64,000 bases of DNA from Artemia franciscana (lineage: Eukaryota > Arthropoda > Branchiopoda > Anostraca > Artemiidae), in contig NC_088865.1 of NCBI RefSeq assembly GCF_032884065.1, positions 46,650,185 to 46,714,184 of the forward strand, read 5' to 3'. The notes below the pieces were generated by a model, which searched no databases, was not told the DNA's origin, and worked only from the letters and a program-made list of their open reading frames with translations. This document shows, piece by piece, positions 1 to 10,925 of this stretch (positions are counted from its first letter, which is position 1; the number at the start of each line of letters is the position of its first letter). A program made the translations under genes and the position numbers.

Positions 1-540
1 AAAAAACCGATCATACAAAGGAGCTGCTCAAACAGAATTGATTATTTCGTAGTCATATTCATAACGCGTTCATAGGGTAATATTTTACATCACAGAGCTT
101 CTTGGTGGATAATACATTGGTAAGACATGAATTTTGAAAGTGATTTATCCTTCTTGCAGAGGCATATAAGTCCTTTGTTTTTACCAACTATTGCTGGTGC
201 CCCATCGGTGGTTATCGCACACAGTTTGTGCAAAGGCATACTTATTGACTTGGCATGAGTTTTGATTGTATTATAAATATTCTATATTTATATACCCCTT
301 GTCTGTCCTTTCAATGGTAATATTTCGACATATCCTCTTTTATTGTGAAGTTACTATATATCATCCTCACCATAACTGCTAACTGGGCGGTGTCTGATTT
401 TTCTGTCGACTCGTCAAAATGTAACAAAAAATGTAACAAGAGTTTGTATGTCTGTTGAAATTGCAGGTATACTTCTTGTGACGCTGTTATTGACAACTAT
501 AAGTCTGTATTGCTGAGCTGAGACAACCTCATGTTTGTTA
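1..540 (-). pseudogene. hAT transposase fragment, ZBED5/GTF2IRD2-like
   Basis: Reading the reverse strand gives recognisable hAT-family transposase sequence of the domesticated ZBED5/GTF2IRD2 type. In order it shows NMRLSQLSN, then HFDESTEKSDTAQLAVMVRM (the FDEST catalytic-region motif), then after a frameshift and two stops AITTDGAPAIVGKNKGL and CIIHQEALC, the second conserved acidic and His/Cys region. The open part is 311-496; frame changes near 310 and stops near 290 disable it. The N-terminal BED finger and the C-terminal dimerisation domain are not in the window: the left side runs off the edge and the right side stops where another hAT end begins at 556. Family assignment is by motif recognition; inactivity is seen directly. 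Confidence 0.75.
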
Positions 541-555
541 AAAGATCCATCAAAC

Positions 556-720
556 CAGTGTTGGGAAATACTTAAGTAAAAGTACTTGAGTAATTACTTA
601 AGTTAAAAATATGAGTACTTGTACTCTACTTAAGTAAAAAATTTCTAAAGTACTTAATACTTATACTTAAGAAAAAAAATTGGAGTACTTAAGGGTACTT
701 AAGTACTCAAGTACTTTCTT
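556..720 (+). repeat. Tol2-like hAT terminal sequence
   Basis: The segment starts CAGTGTTGGGAAATACTT and continues as many variants of AAGTACTTGAGTA and ACTTAAGTA. Tol2 and related hAT-Ac elements begin with CAG and have exactly this kind of TACTTAAGT-rich subterminal region, taken to be transposase binding sites. It faces the transposase remnant at 900-2186 and is probably its left end. No matching right end (ending ...CACTG) was found downstream. Confidence 0.7.
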
Positions 721-899
721 CATGGCACAGAATAATTATACCAGCATGACGCAGGGCGATGCGATGAATTGAACTTAATATATATTAGTGGATGAATGGA
801 TTTTAGTCTTTGAGAATAGCGGCTCGCAGCCCGGCGCGAAATTTCAAAAAAGGACGCTATCATGGCGGAACTACCATATATTTTGAACAGACAGTTTTC

Positions 900-2186
900 T
901 TGTGATAAATTTGATAAACAGTAAGAACAAAAGGAAATCAAGTAGCAAAGACTCTAGTGAACTTGGAGACTCACTTGTGGGATCTTCTGAAGCTGAAGCT
1001 AATGCTGGCCTTGATTATAGCTCACCTTCTAAAAAAGTTAAGGGAGATTTCTTTGCTGCGAGACCGTAGAAACTGACACAGTTAAATGTGAATTCTTTCG
1101 CACTGGACTACATTGTGGACGAGATACGACCCCCGTACACTGTTGAGAAGCCGTCTTTCAAAATCTGATAACGGGTCTTGCACCTTATGCAAAGGTTCCA
1201 CGAAGAAAAGCTTTAGCTGTGCAAATTGAAGCTAAGTTTTTGAGGTACATAAAAGATATGGTTCGTGATTTTGAACTCACCGACTACATGTTGCTGACAA
1301 CACACGTTTGGTCTGCCAACAACAAAAGCTACTTCGGAATGACTGCACACTTGCTCAATGAAGATTTAAAATGGAAGTTTTATGTCCTCGCTTGTTGCCG
1401 GTTCAAGGGCTCACACACTTATGACAGAATTGCTGAATAACTGAATGACATATTTGCCAGGTACAAAATTGCAGTTGATAAAAAGGAACGAGGGATTTTG
1501 ACCGATAACGCCTCTAACTTTAGTAAGGCATTCAGAGAATATCCGATGGTCTCCGATGAAGATATTCAAGACAGTAATAAAGAAAATGAAGATGAAGCAG
1601 GCCAGAATGGATCATTCTCTTTTACAAAAGCTGGAGAGATACTCGATTTTCATGACGACCCCGAGTATTTCCAACTTCCTCCACACTTCAGTTGTGTCAG
1701 CCACACACTTAACCTGCTTGGATCCACCGATGTTGATAAAGCCCTCTGTGATATTGCAGTGATATTTCTCTGTGATATAAGAGGCAGTACCACGCCGCTT
1801 TTTTGAAGTGTATTGCTCTCTGGGATGCCGTGAATAAGAGTTCAAAAGCAGCTGATGCTGTGAAAGGGGTATATGACAAACAGCTTATAAGACCTGTGGT
1901 AACCAGGTGGCACTCAAAGTATGAAACTGTCAAACGTTTGATGGATTGTCACAAAATTGGAAAGCTTGCTAACGTATGTGATGCCTTGCAAAAACCAAGG
2001 CTAACTTCTCGTGATGTTGAAATTCTTGAAGAATACATGAAAATTATGAAGCCAGTAGCAGTGGCCTTGGACATTCTTCAGGTGGAGGAAAAATGCTACT
2101 TCGGTGCTATCTATCCTACAAACAAATACTTTATGAAAGACTTCTGGAACACAGGGACCGTTAATTTGAATATAAAATGTTTTTAA
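900..2186 (+). pseudogene. hAT (Tol2/hAT-Ac-like) transposase, decayed
   Basis: Three forward segments read as one hAT transposase. 900-1175 gives an acidic N-terminal part ending FALDYIVDEIRPPYTVEK. 1180-1440 contains FELTDYMLLTTHVWSANN and CCRFKGSHTYDRIAE, the first RNase-H-like strand region. An in-frame TAA at 1438-1440 separates this from ILTDNASNF and, near 1685, HFSCVSHTLNL. A frameshift around 1760-1800 leads to 1803-2186, with CIALWDAVN, RPVVTRWHSKYE (the conserved RW of hAT) and DILQVEEKCYFGAIYPT. A TAG near 1068 and tandem stops near 1168 add to the damage. The C-terminal dimerisation region is missing. With the TIR-like sequence at 556 this marks a hAT copy truncated at its right side. 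Confidence 0.8.
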
Positions 2187-2856
2187 ATAATTTTAGCGTA
2201 AATTCAGACCTTTGAACTTTCAGACTTCAAAATCAAAAGTGTAGCATTTATTTACAGAGACGAACCCCCTAGAAAAATAGACCCTTACGGTATATAGGTA
2301 TAGAAAAAAACAGGGTCTTAGCTACCGAAGAGAGTATGTCAATTTCGAAAGCCCTTTCAAGAATCCGCCTTCATTCTTATAGAGCTAAAAGTAAGAAACC
2401 TTCCATTTCAAGGGATTAAATTTCAAGGGATTTTTCCTTACCAAAGGGATATTTCCTGCTCATGTTGGGCTTCATGGGCAGTGTAATACTGTTGCCTAAT
2501 TAAATAGCAGTATGGCTTCAACGTATTAATATTTTTTAACTTAACTGCTAAGCTTGGAAGATTATTCGTAGAGATTTCGGACGGGGTCATTGATTTAAAA
2601 TTGAAAGTTCTAGTGCCTTTTACAAGAGTTAAAAGATATCAGGAGATAACCAGTCCTCCTTCCATGCCTTCTTTTCTCACATGAACCCCCCCCCCGCCTA
2701 AACCTCAAAATAAATCTGGCAAAAATTTCTAGATTGCCAGTTGCGTCAACAAGTACAAAAGGTAGATATGCCTCCAGGGCAAGGGCTGGTCTGTTTGACG
2801 TAACCATTACAACCCCTGGGCAAGGGCTATTTGCTTGTTAATTATGTCATTGGGAG
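2187..2856. other. intergenic, no gene seen
   Basis: No family-like protein or RNA is visible. A C homopolymer of about a dozen bases lies near 2685-2696. Short open frames here have no recognisable motif. Confidence 0.5.
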
Positions 2857-2867
2857 GGGTTATTATC

Positions 2868-3880
2868 CTACTTCTACTACTACTACTACTACTACTAAAA
2901 GCCCAATGCAGCACCAAACCGCTGGAGGATAACAAAGCTAAGTGCGCTTCTCGTCCATCCCAATCTATTCAAAGCCTCCATCTTTTACACCCTCCCAAGA
3001 ATTTACCACTTCTCTTCAATCTTTCTTTTCTATTTTATCATCTTCACTGCAACCACTGTCTTTACTAATTTATACTACCTTGGCAAGTAAAGCTCTCCAC
3101 TTGATGAATCTTTTCATTGCCCACATCAATTTTTTACCTTCACTTATCTTAGTCTAAGCAACTTAGTCTTCTTAACGTTAATTTTCAAACCTATTCTTGA
3201 ACCCTGAACCCTCAAAACCTCTAAAAATTCATTCATTTTCTAACCTTTTCATTTGAGATCCTTAAACCATCAGCCTAATCTAAGAGTTGAAGAGTTTTAC
3301 TTCCCTGACTTATTCCGTGTTCTCTCATTTGTGTTTGTTGTGCTCCTCCGCTAATGTTTTCTTCGCTTTTTTAGATTCCTTTTCTTTTTAAATGATTAAT
3401 CACTCAAATAATTCTTGTACCAGCTCCTCCTCCTCTCTATTAGAAATAAAGTAATTTTACTAATATTCCTAGCTACGTTTCTAACATTCTTCCATAAGAC
3501 ACCATCAATCACTTCAAAAAATTCTTATTCCAAAAATAGTTCATCCATCTTCTACACTATCAAATTTTAGACTCTTGAGTTTAGTATTGAACTCTTCTTG
3601 GTGAGTTCCTCTCAAGTTCTCATCTTTGAGTCTATCAACAACCTTACTCCCTGAAACGTAGTTACCCTTCATAAACTTCAGCTTTAAATTTACACAAGAC
3701 ATTACTAGTGGTTTTTACTTTTAATATCAATAACAGGACTCCTTTCTACCTTAACGTCTAGTATCGATCGTGCCAGTCTTCGGTTTACAATAGCATAGTC
3801 GATAAGGTTAGTTATCTTACAATCAAGTGAATACCATGTTAACTTATGGGCCATTTTGTGACCAATTATTGTGGAGAGAA
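2868..3880 (-). pseudogene. LINE ORF2 3' part with (TAG)n tail
   Basis: On the reverse strand, from about 3800 downwards, the reading NLIDYAIVNRRLARSILDVK followed by LKLKFMKGNYVSGS is the end of the APE endonuclease and the linker of 'craniofacial development protein 2'-type LINEs. Further on, EFLRGFEGSGF-like and KKTKLLRL-like readings correspond to the RT thumb region after the catalytic motif. Near 3050 it jumps, apparently by internal deletion, to the extreme C-terminus (SWEGVKDGGFE-like), and it ends in a (TAG)n microsatellite, seen as (CTA)n at 2874-2897 on the plus strand. Stops and frame changes occur throughout. The same C-terminus with the same tail recurs at 4554, 17095 and 36255. 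Confidence 0.7.
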
Positions 3881-3924
3881 TTTTTGAGGTAAATTGATGA
3901 GTCCAAAGAAAATTTTTAGATTCT

Positions 3925-4553
3925 GCTTGTCAAGAGGGGTTATTTGTAATGCCTCGGGGACAGCTAAGGCATTCAAATAGCCACATATTCAGTTGAAAAT
4001 TCTAGAAAATACTGGGAGGAGACTGAACTAAATCAAAAGACACTATATTTGATATGCATCAAAGTGGTCAAGATGTGACATGTATTATATACCAATAACA
4101 TATAAGGGTAACATGTTAAAACTTTCATGGAATGTCGAATAGGAATGTTGAATTTAAGCAAAAGACACTTACTCTTTCCATTTTGTTAAAAAAAACCGTA
4201 AATGCATGATCTCAAGAACTGCTAAGGGTATTAAGTTAAAAATTTCATTGTATGTTGAGAGAAATATTTGACTAAATTAAAGGACACTACCGGTATGTTC
4301 ATTCATACTTTCAAAAGGGTGTATCTGCAATATTTAATGAGCGGCTAAGAAAATATAAGCAGTATCTCAGAGACATCTAAGAGTATTAAAGTGAAGGTTT
4401 TTGGCAAATATGAATGGGCTATTGAAGAATCTCAAAAGACGCTATGTGCGTCAAGATCGCAAAAGGGGTACAATGGTGGTATTCTAAAGTTTGGCTAAGA
4501 GAATTAATGCAAAACTTTCAGGGAACGTAAAGTGGGATATTGCATTAGACTGA
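3925..4553. repeat. degenerate tandem repeat, about 120-150 bp period
   Basis: A block is repeated four to five times: CTAAGGGTATTAAGTTAAA, a TTTCAnGGAATGTnGA core, then AAATCAAAAGACACTA. The AAGACACT core lies near 4037, 4159, 4281 and, as AAGACGCTATG, near 4434. Units are strongly diverged. The block ends where a forward LINE 3' terminus begins. Confidence 0.65.
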
Positions 4554-4650
4554 AATTTTTGAACAGATTGGGTGGAGGAGAAGCGCACGCAGGTGTGTTG
4601 GTCCCACGTGGTTTCCTGTTGCAGTGAGCTATTGTTTGTAATAGTAGTAT
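4554..4650 (+). mobile_element. LINE 3' terminus ((TAG)n family)
   Basis: The sequence matches the C-terminal codons of the (TAG)n-tailed LINE (LNRLGWRRS-type reading followed by a GTG-AGC-TAT end) and is followed by a decayed AGTAGT tail. Only about 100 bases remain, in opposite orientation to the copy at 2868-3880. Confidence 0.6.
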
Positions 4651-5320
4651 TTTTCAAATAAGAAATTAGAACTGTTTTTCATAAATGACCTCCAATACAT
4701 TTACTTAAACAAATAAGCAGTAAAAACCGGATATAATCCAGCAAGATTCTTAGTATGAAATTTTTATCAATATTTGTCCATACTCGTAGGCTGTAACATA
4801 ACAGCAGTTAAAATGGCTTTTGCCCAAAAGAAAGCCAAAAATTCTGCATGTTCTTACTCTATTTGTTTGAATAATATTCTCCCACCCGTCAACCAACACT
4901 TTTTTGTACAACTACCATTAAAATTTATTACGAAATTTTGTCCAAAATGTAGATGGCAAGCCAAAATTTTGACTCTAAATTAATATGGCCAAAAAAAAAG
5001 ATTTACAAGTTTAGCTTTTTAACCAAATTCACCTTTGATTAACCAATGAAGTAAGCAGTGCCAAATAAAAATGGGACAGAAAATAATTTGAAAACCTTTT
5101 CCAGAAAAAAAAATGTGTTTCCGAGAAAATGAACAGATATCCCTGCCAATTAACAAATGAGACCCAAAACGAGCAGAAAATACAATTAATAATGAGTTAA
5201 AACTCAAACTGTACATAAATTATTAAAAATAGGAGAAGGTACTAACGCCGAATGTACTTTCTACAGATGAGCACGTCAGTTACACTTTACCAGCAAAAAT
5301 ATAAAATTTTAAATAGTGTT
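4651..5320. other. no gene seen
   Basis: AT-rich unique-looking DNA. The 69-codon open frame at 4774 has no homopolymer bias or motif suggesting a real protein, and no repeat family was recognised. Confidence 0.4.
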
Positions 5321-5334
5321 TCCTTATATTTTAA

Positions 5335-6125
5335 ATGGTTTGTAATGGATCGTAGCCACGGCTGCTACGAGATATTGGCTCGCTGATGGCGCGACTTTTA
5401 AAAAATGCAAGTTACCATAGTAGCTTTGAAACAATTTGTGTTGAACCTTATTTGTGCGTGTTTAAAATAGTTTATAAAAATGATCCTGGAAATTATCGCC
5501 CTCTTTCTATTATATTTTCCAGGAACCCAGGCTGGGTGTGAAAAGAGTTCGCAAGACATACCGTCACTAGTATACCGATGGGGGAGGGGTCCGTTTACCC
5601 TCGAAATTATTGGAATGGTAGCCACGGCTCCTACGAGATATTGACTCGCTGATGACGCGACTTTTAAAAATACAAGTTACCATAGTAGATTTGAAACAAT
5701 TAGGAAACTGTTTTAAACGCGCACAAATAAGGGAAGCAAAACCATTTAAAATATAAGGAAACACATATATAATAGACACGGCTGCTACGAGATATTGGCG
5801 CAAAATGATGTTGCACCACTAATTGAACGGGAATGCCTCACTTTCACCAAGTATTGTATTGGAATACTTCGTGGTTACCACTTCTGTACCGTAAATATAT
5901 AGTATGTTAGTACCCTTTTACGATATACCCTTCTCCTGGGTATGGTAACGTGATTGAACGATCAAACCGACCAAACTCTGGGCCAAGGGCGCACCCAATC
6001 TTGGTCACCACTAATATCTCTAGCTATCTCTTTGGAGGGTAAACGGCCCCCATCTGTATACTAGTGACGGTATACCTCGCGAACTCTTTTCATGCCCAGC
6101 CTGGGTTCCTGGAAAAATAATCTCA
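5335..6125. repeat. fold-back cluster of direct and inverted repeats
   Basis: CACGGCTGCTACGAGATATT and near copies recur at about 5357, 5622 and 5778; the first two continue into GCGACTTTTAAAA and TACCATAGTAG. Other parts are inverted. CCTTATTTGTGCG at 5450 faces CGCACAAATAAGG at 5721. The block with AGGAACCCAGGCTGGGTGTG at 5520-5606 faces its reverse complement at 6037-6116. The structure looks like nested insertions of a palindromic, MITE-like element; no transposase is present. Confidence 0.7.
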
Positions 6126-6521
6126 CACGGCTGCAGGAAATAGCTTACTTGTATCCTTCTCAAGTTAACTTTACAAAACACACATATATATAATCTCTAA
6201 AAAACAGACTCCCTAAACGGGGTTTCAATGTAGACTAAAAAAAACAAAAAACACTTCTGTACAAAAACACTTTCTGCAGGGGTTGACCTTATATTGGTCC
6301 TTTTCAATCCACTAAATTAACGTTCAAATCCCTGGATTCTTTTGAACAATATTATCTTTCAATGGTCCCAGAACAGGAAGACCAAAATATAATTTAGCCT
6401 GAAAGCTTACTTATTGCACTACAACTATAGCTTAGCAACGAGACTTTAACTTATCATTGCAATTTAAGCTATAGGTAAATCTAAGAAATGGTAATTACGG
6501 AAGTGAAAACAGTTCGTTTAC

Positions 6522-6711
6522 CTGAAAAAGAACAGAAACAGGATGAAAACCCAACTCCTCCCACGTAAGATAAATGACCATCCATGTGCCACGCTGGTCG
6601 ACACTTACAAACCAAAACACTGAATTCCCACTTTACAAAATCCATTGGTCTTCTTTCTTCCCCAGAGTCGGTGCTACTGCTTCCACCGCTTGGCTCTGGA
6701 TCTGCCGCCAT
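6522..6711 (-). CDS. possible first coding exon of an unknown gene
   Basis: The reverse strand has an ATG at 6711 opening MAADPEPSGGSSSTDSGEER, an acidic Ser/Gly-rich start typical of real N-termini, followed by DFVKWEFSVLVCKCRPAWHM and GGVGFSSCFCSFSG. A good splice donor (CAG|GTAAAC) lies at 6522/6521, so the exon would end in phase 1. The surrounding 6.4-7.2 kb is free of the repeats that fill the rest of the window, and GC content rises locally. I do not recognise the protein and no second exon could be assigned. It could equally be a chance open frame: the frame stays open to 6481, and a forward frame also overlaps it. Confidence 0.3.
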
Positions 6712-6799
6712 ACATACGTCTTTACTGCAGAACCACCAGGGTCTAGATCGTATGGGCATCCGCATGAGGTTTTGAAAACTGAAATAAACCAGATTAGCA

Positions 6800-8276
6800 G
6801 AAAATAATTGTGCTTAGCATGATTAACAAACAATTTCTCGCTCTCACGAATCTACATTTGAGGGAGTGCAGAATCGGGATCTGGCACATTCGATGGTGCC
6901 AGTCATCATGACAAATTAGCTCAACTAGCCTCTTACTCTCCATTGATGGAAACAACACCATATCTCAATTAAAACGCGAATCGCCCCTTGGCATAATTTG
7001 AAATAATCCAAGGCCGAAAATGCAAAGGCCTATGAAAACGATAGGGGAAGCCTACAGGAAAAACAGCCAAAAGTTTGATTGAATCATTAATCGTTCATTC
7101 TGTGTCCCCGCCCCTGGGATAATCAAATGAAGAATGCGCATTGATACCAACTAAAAATAACATTAGGATACGCCGCTCGCTAGGCCTAAATAAAGTTTGC
7201 CTGAAATAATTGTCGATTCCTACGAAGAGTAAAAACTATAAGTAGGGCTACTGGACAAATGTTTGGGTGAATTGTTAGGTGACTAGGATAGAGTATTCCC
7301 AAAGGGCTCCAGATCAGAGAAGTAAAATTTTGGTAACAGGATCGGAACTGGCCAACCAGCTGTCTGTTGAGCGAACCGCCTATCATTCATTGCTCCCCAA
7401 ATGGGCTTCTCTCCCCAAAAAGAGATTAAATCTCCCTTTGAACTAATAAGACTCATCTCAGATTAATTCCCTAGCTTTCCAATCCAACCCGACATTCAAT
7501 ATCCCCCAAATTTTCCATAACCCGTCGTAGATTGTTCAACCCTATTTTATAATCATCTTGTTTTATTCCCAGTGGGTCTTGGACCTCTTCGTTCCCCCTA
7601 AACTGTTTTTTTTCTCGCCATTTTGTGATTCTCCTAATTTTTTTGCACTGCAGACTGAATCTGCCAATTTTTTCCTTTTTTGCATTTATCTTTCCATTTC
7701 TATTTTTCTCAAATTTCTCAATTGCGCAAACTAAATCATCACAAATCTTTATTGGACTCCAGTGTCCACTATCTTTGACTGCGTCTCGTTATTGTAATTA
7801 CGTTTAATATTCCTTTTCTCGCTTTTTGTTTTCTTTTCCTTTACAGTAGTATCAAATAGATCATAATTTATGTTCTGGTATAATTTTTTGGACCTTAATT
7901 TTCCCTTCATTTTTGGGACCAGTGGCTTGATATGATAAACCCTCCGAAAAAAAATCAATACCCTTCTGCAATCTTTCGCCTCAAAAAAAAACAAAATGGA
8001 AAGTTCCGCAGTTTTGTAGAAGGGAGCTAAAAGCTCTTTAAAGCTCTTGTTCTCTTTCGTCCTGAATTAGATGACATAATTCCCATTAAAATCAATCGCC
8101 CCCTTTAAAGTGTTTTTCCTCTTTTTCGAAAACCAGGTAAATCTTCTCAGGCTCGGAAAAGTGGTTGTTCTTGGCTTGGGCAGGGGAAGCCGCCCCTTCC
8201 CCCGTTTTTCTGCTATCTGACAATGGATTCTTTTTATTTTATATTTTTACACTCCTGTGGTATATCTTGCAACCCC
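6800..8276. other. repeat-poor intergenic DNA
   Basis: No recognisable coding, RNA or transposon sequence. If the exon at 6522-6711 is real, 6720-7200 would be its 5' side, but no convincing TATA or initiator was identified. A run of about a dozen C lies at 8274-8286. Confidence 0.35.
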
Positions 8277-8769
8277 CCCCCCCCCAGATTATGAGGTCTA
8301 AAACCGCTACTGGCTCGTAGCTTTTGTTGCGCTATTTTAAACTTGATGAATTTTATATATTTGGACTCACCCCTAGAAGAAAATTCTTTTACTGTATATA
8401 TTATTCAAAAAAATAAAAACATTTTTAGGATTTCTATTACAATTAGCACTCACTGGTCCTTACTTACAGCTCATTACTAGGAACTGTTTGATTGGGAAAA
8501 AAAATAATTTATTTAGCGCACGTCAAAGAAATCTGATTTTCACGGGAATTATAAATAGCTAAAACCATCAAGTTTAAAATTACCGGTAAAAGTTACGAGC
8601 CTGAGAATATCTGCAGTTTAAAAAAGGAAAACAGGACCAGAATAAAGAGAAATCTTGCTGGAAGTTACACAACCAAATTTGATTTACCAGAGATCTTTTC
8701 AAGAGATTAAATAAAAAAAAACTAATTTTTTTAGCTGAAAGTAAGGAGCTGAAAGGAATTTTTTTAGCT

Positions 8770-9031
8770 GAAAGGAAAGTAACATTTTCGTTAAGATCCT
8801 ACGACTTTTAGGGGGTGTTTCTCCCTATTTTCTTAAATAAGGCAAATTTTCTCAGGCTCGTAACTTTTGATGGGTAAGACTAAACTTGATGAAACTTATA
8901 TATTTAAAATCAACATTAAAATGCGATTCTTTTGATGTAGCTATTGATATCAAAATTCAATTTTTTAGAGTTTTGGTTACTATTGAGCCGGGTCGCTCCT
9001 TTCTACAGTTCGTTACCACGAACTGTTTTGA
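8770..9031 (-). repeat. element X, hairpin-end fragment
   Basis: Contains the conserved end of element X: CTCAGGCTCGTAACTTTTGA, ACTTGATGAAACTTATATATT, ACTATTGAGCCGGGTCGCTC and the terminal hairpin CAGTTCGTTACCACGAACTG followed by TTTTGA. A second, more diverged copy of the same end is at 8335-8500, facing it through a short inverted fragment at 8560-8700. Confidence 0.75.
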
Positions 9032-10847
9032 TTTCCTTTAATAGGAGTGGTTTCAGAGTTTTTTCCGCAACATGTGTAAATTTGTGTTTTCATGGTTGTA
9101 GCAAAAGCTACAGTCTAGTAAACAGTGAGAAACGACCCATAATAACCAAAAGTTTAAAAGTATGTTTTGAAATAAAACTGGTTTCATGACAAAAAATTGA
9201 CAATTGACTCTGATTTAGGAATGGTAATTATTATTTTAATTAAGCTTGGTAGCAAAGTTTGTATGGATAGGAAATGTACGACAATTTCGAGACAGAACCT
9301 CAAACTCCAAGAAAATGGTTTGAAAGCAAGCTAAAAATTTAACCGTTGCCTTTCCATAAAAAAAAAATCACACTTAGGGAAAATAGGCAAAATTTCTCAA
9401 GAAAGTAGAATTTCACTGTCTTGAGAAAATTTTCCATATTGTTTCCAAGTGTGTTTGTTTGTTTCAATTTTTTCCTGGAGATGATCATCAAACCAGTGGT
9501 CGCGAAATTTTGGGAAAGGACTCAAATAAAGGGAATTTTCAATTCGTAATACGATTGGTTTTCACCGTCGTATTACGGTGAAATAATAAAATAAACATGT
9601 GACAGTAAATTTACGTTCTCTGTTATTTTGAGCCACAAACATAAAAGTTCACCCATACAGGGCCAAAATACCAGAGGATGAAATTTTTCAGAAAAACAAT
9701 CGATTTCTATAATCTATGGTGCTACTCAGAGGGTTTTCAGCCCCCCCCTTTTCCTTACAAACAACAACTGCCGTGAGCCGCATTTGCCGTCTTGTGCCAA
9801 AGAAAATCAATTTTCACCCAACAAGGATCAGAGATTTAGACAGTCCCAATTATAAGATAGAAAACAAATTTTTCATGACTTAGAACAATAAAACGGTAAA
9901 GTAAGATTTTATGCCATTTTGTGTCACGGAACGTTATTTTTGCCCAAACAGGGCCAGAATGTAATAAAATGCAAATTATGAAGAGCTGATCAACATTAAT
10001 ATCCTAAAAAATCTTAAAAGGACGTTCTTATCCCCCTCCCTCAATTTTAAAGACCGAGGATATAAGTTTGATTTTCCTGTAGCCTCTTACCACTAGAGTA
10101 AAATAATTAGATACAAGAAAACATTAAAAAGTGATGGTCAGAAGCCTTGATTATGGCTGGGAGGAGTTCGAAAACATATGACCATGGGTGTATATACTAG
10201 ATTTAGACGAGATAGGTTATGAAAAGAACTGGCAAACAAATCGTGTTAATTCAAGATAAGTAAGCTATACAAACTGGCTACCGGGAGATCACAGTGAGAT
10301 GTTTGATGCCTGATTTAGAACCTACTGCTTTTAAATAGTTTTATATTTATGACTTCTTTGTAAAGTGCTGAGCTAGCATTTTTTGTTGCCATTTCTGAAC
10401 TGGACACTGTAGGAGATATAAAGAGTATACTATTGAAATCTGGATGGTCGATTCAGGTCCTTAACAAGTGGAATAGATTTTCCCCTCTTGAATTTTTTAT
10501 TTTCCCCTTTGATTTTCCCTTAAAAAAATCTACCTAAGGAGTAAAGTGTCATTTCTTCATTTCTATTTTTATGGGAAGAACTGTTTTTCTTGTGCAAATC
10601 CTTAATCATTCTGATAAGGAAAGACCCCCCCCCCTCAGAATCTTCGTTTACAGACAAGGTTATACATATCATGTGCCAAAATTTAAGGTATATCAGAGGT
10701 TCACTTAAATTCATTTTAAAAGTTACTTTTACTTCTTTGATTTCAACCCCAAAGTCAAACAAAAATACTCCTTTTAAAGCCTGTTGAGTATATTTGAAAA
10801 AAAAAAGCTTTCTATGAATTAATGAGCTTTTTTGAAACTTGAGATAA

Positions 10848-10925
10848 AAACTATAACTATAACTATAACTATAACTATATAACTATATCACTATATATAT
10901 AACTATAACTATAACCAAAAACTAT
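10848..10925. repeat. (ATAACT)n microsatellite
   Basis: About a dozen copies of ATAACT with a few interruptions. The corresponding place in copy B (about 61,900) has only AAAACTATTACTTCG, so the array arose after the duplication. Confidence 0.9.

Noticed and set aside
720..941. Reverse 73-codon frame.
   Set aside because: Lies across the leader of the forward hAT element and shows no motif.
6574..6807. Forward frame opposite the candidate exon.
   Set aside because: No start context or splice signals as good as the reverse-strand reading, and a low-complexity-free but unrecognisable product. Neither is proven.
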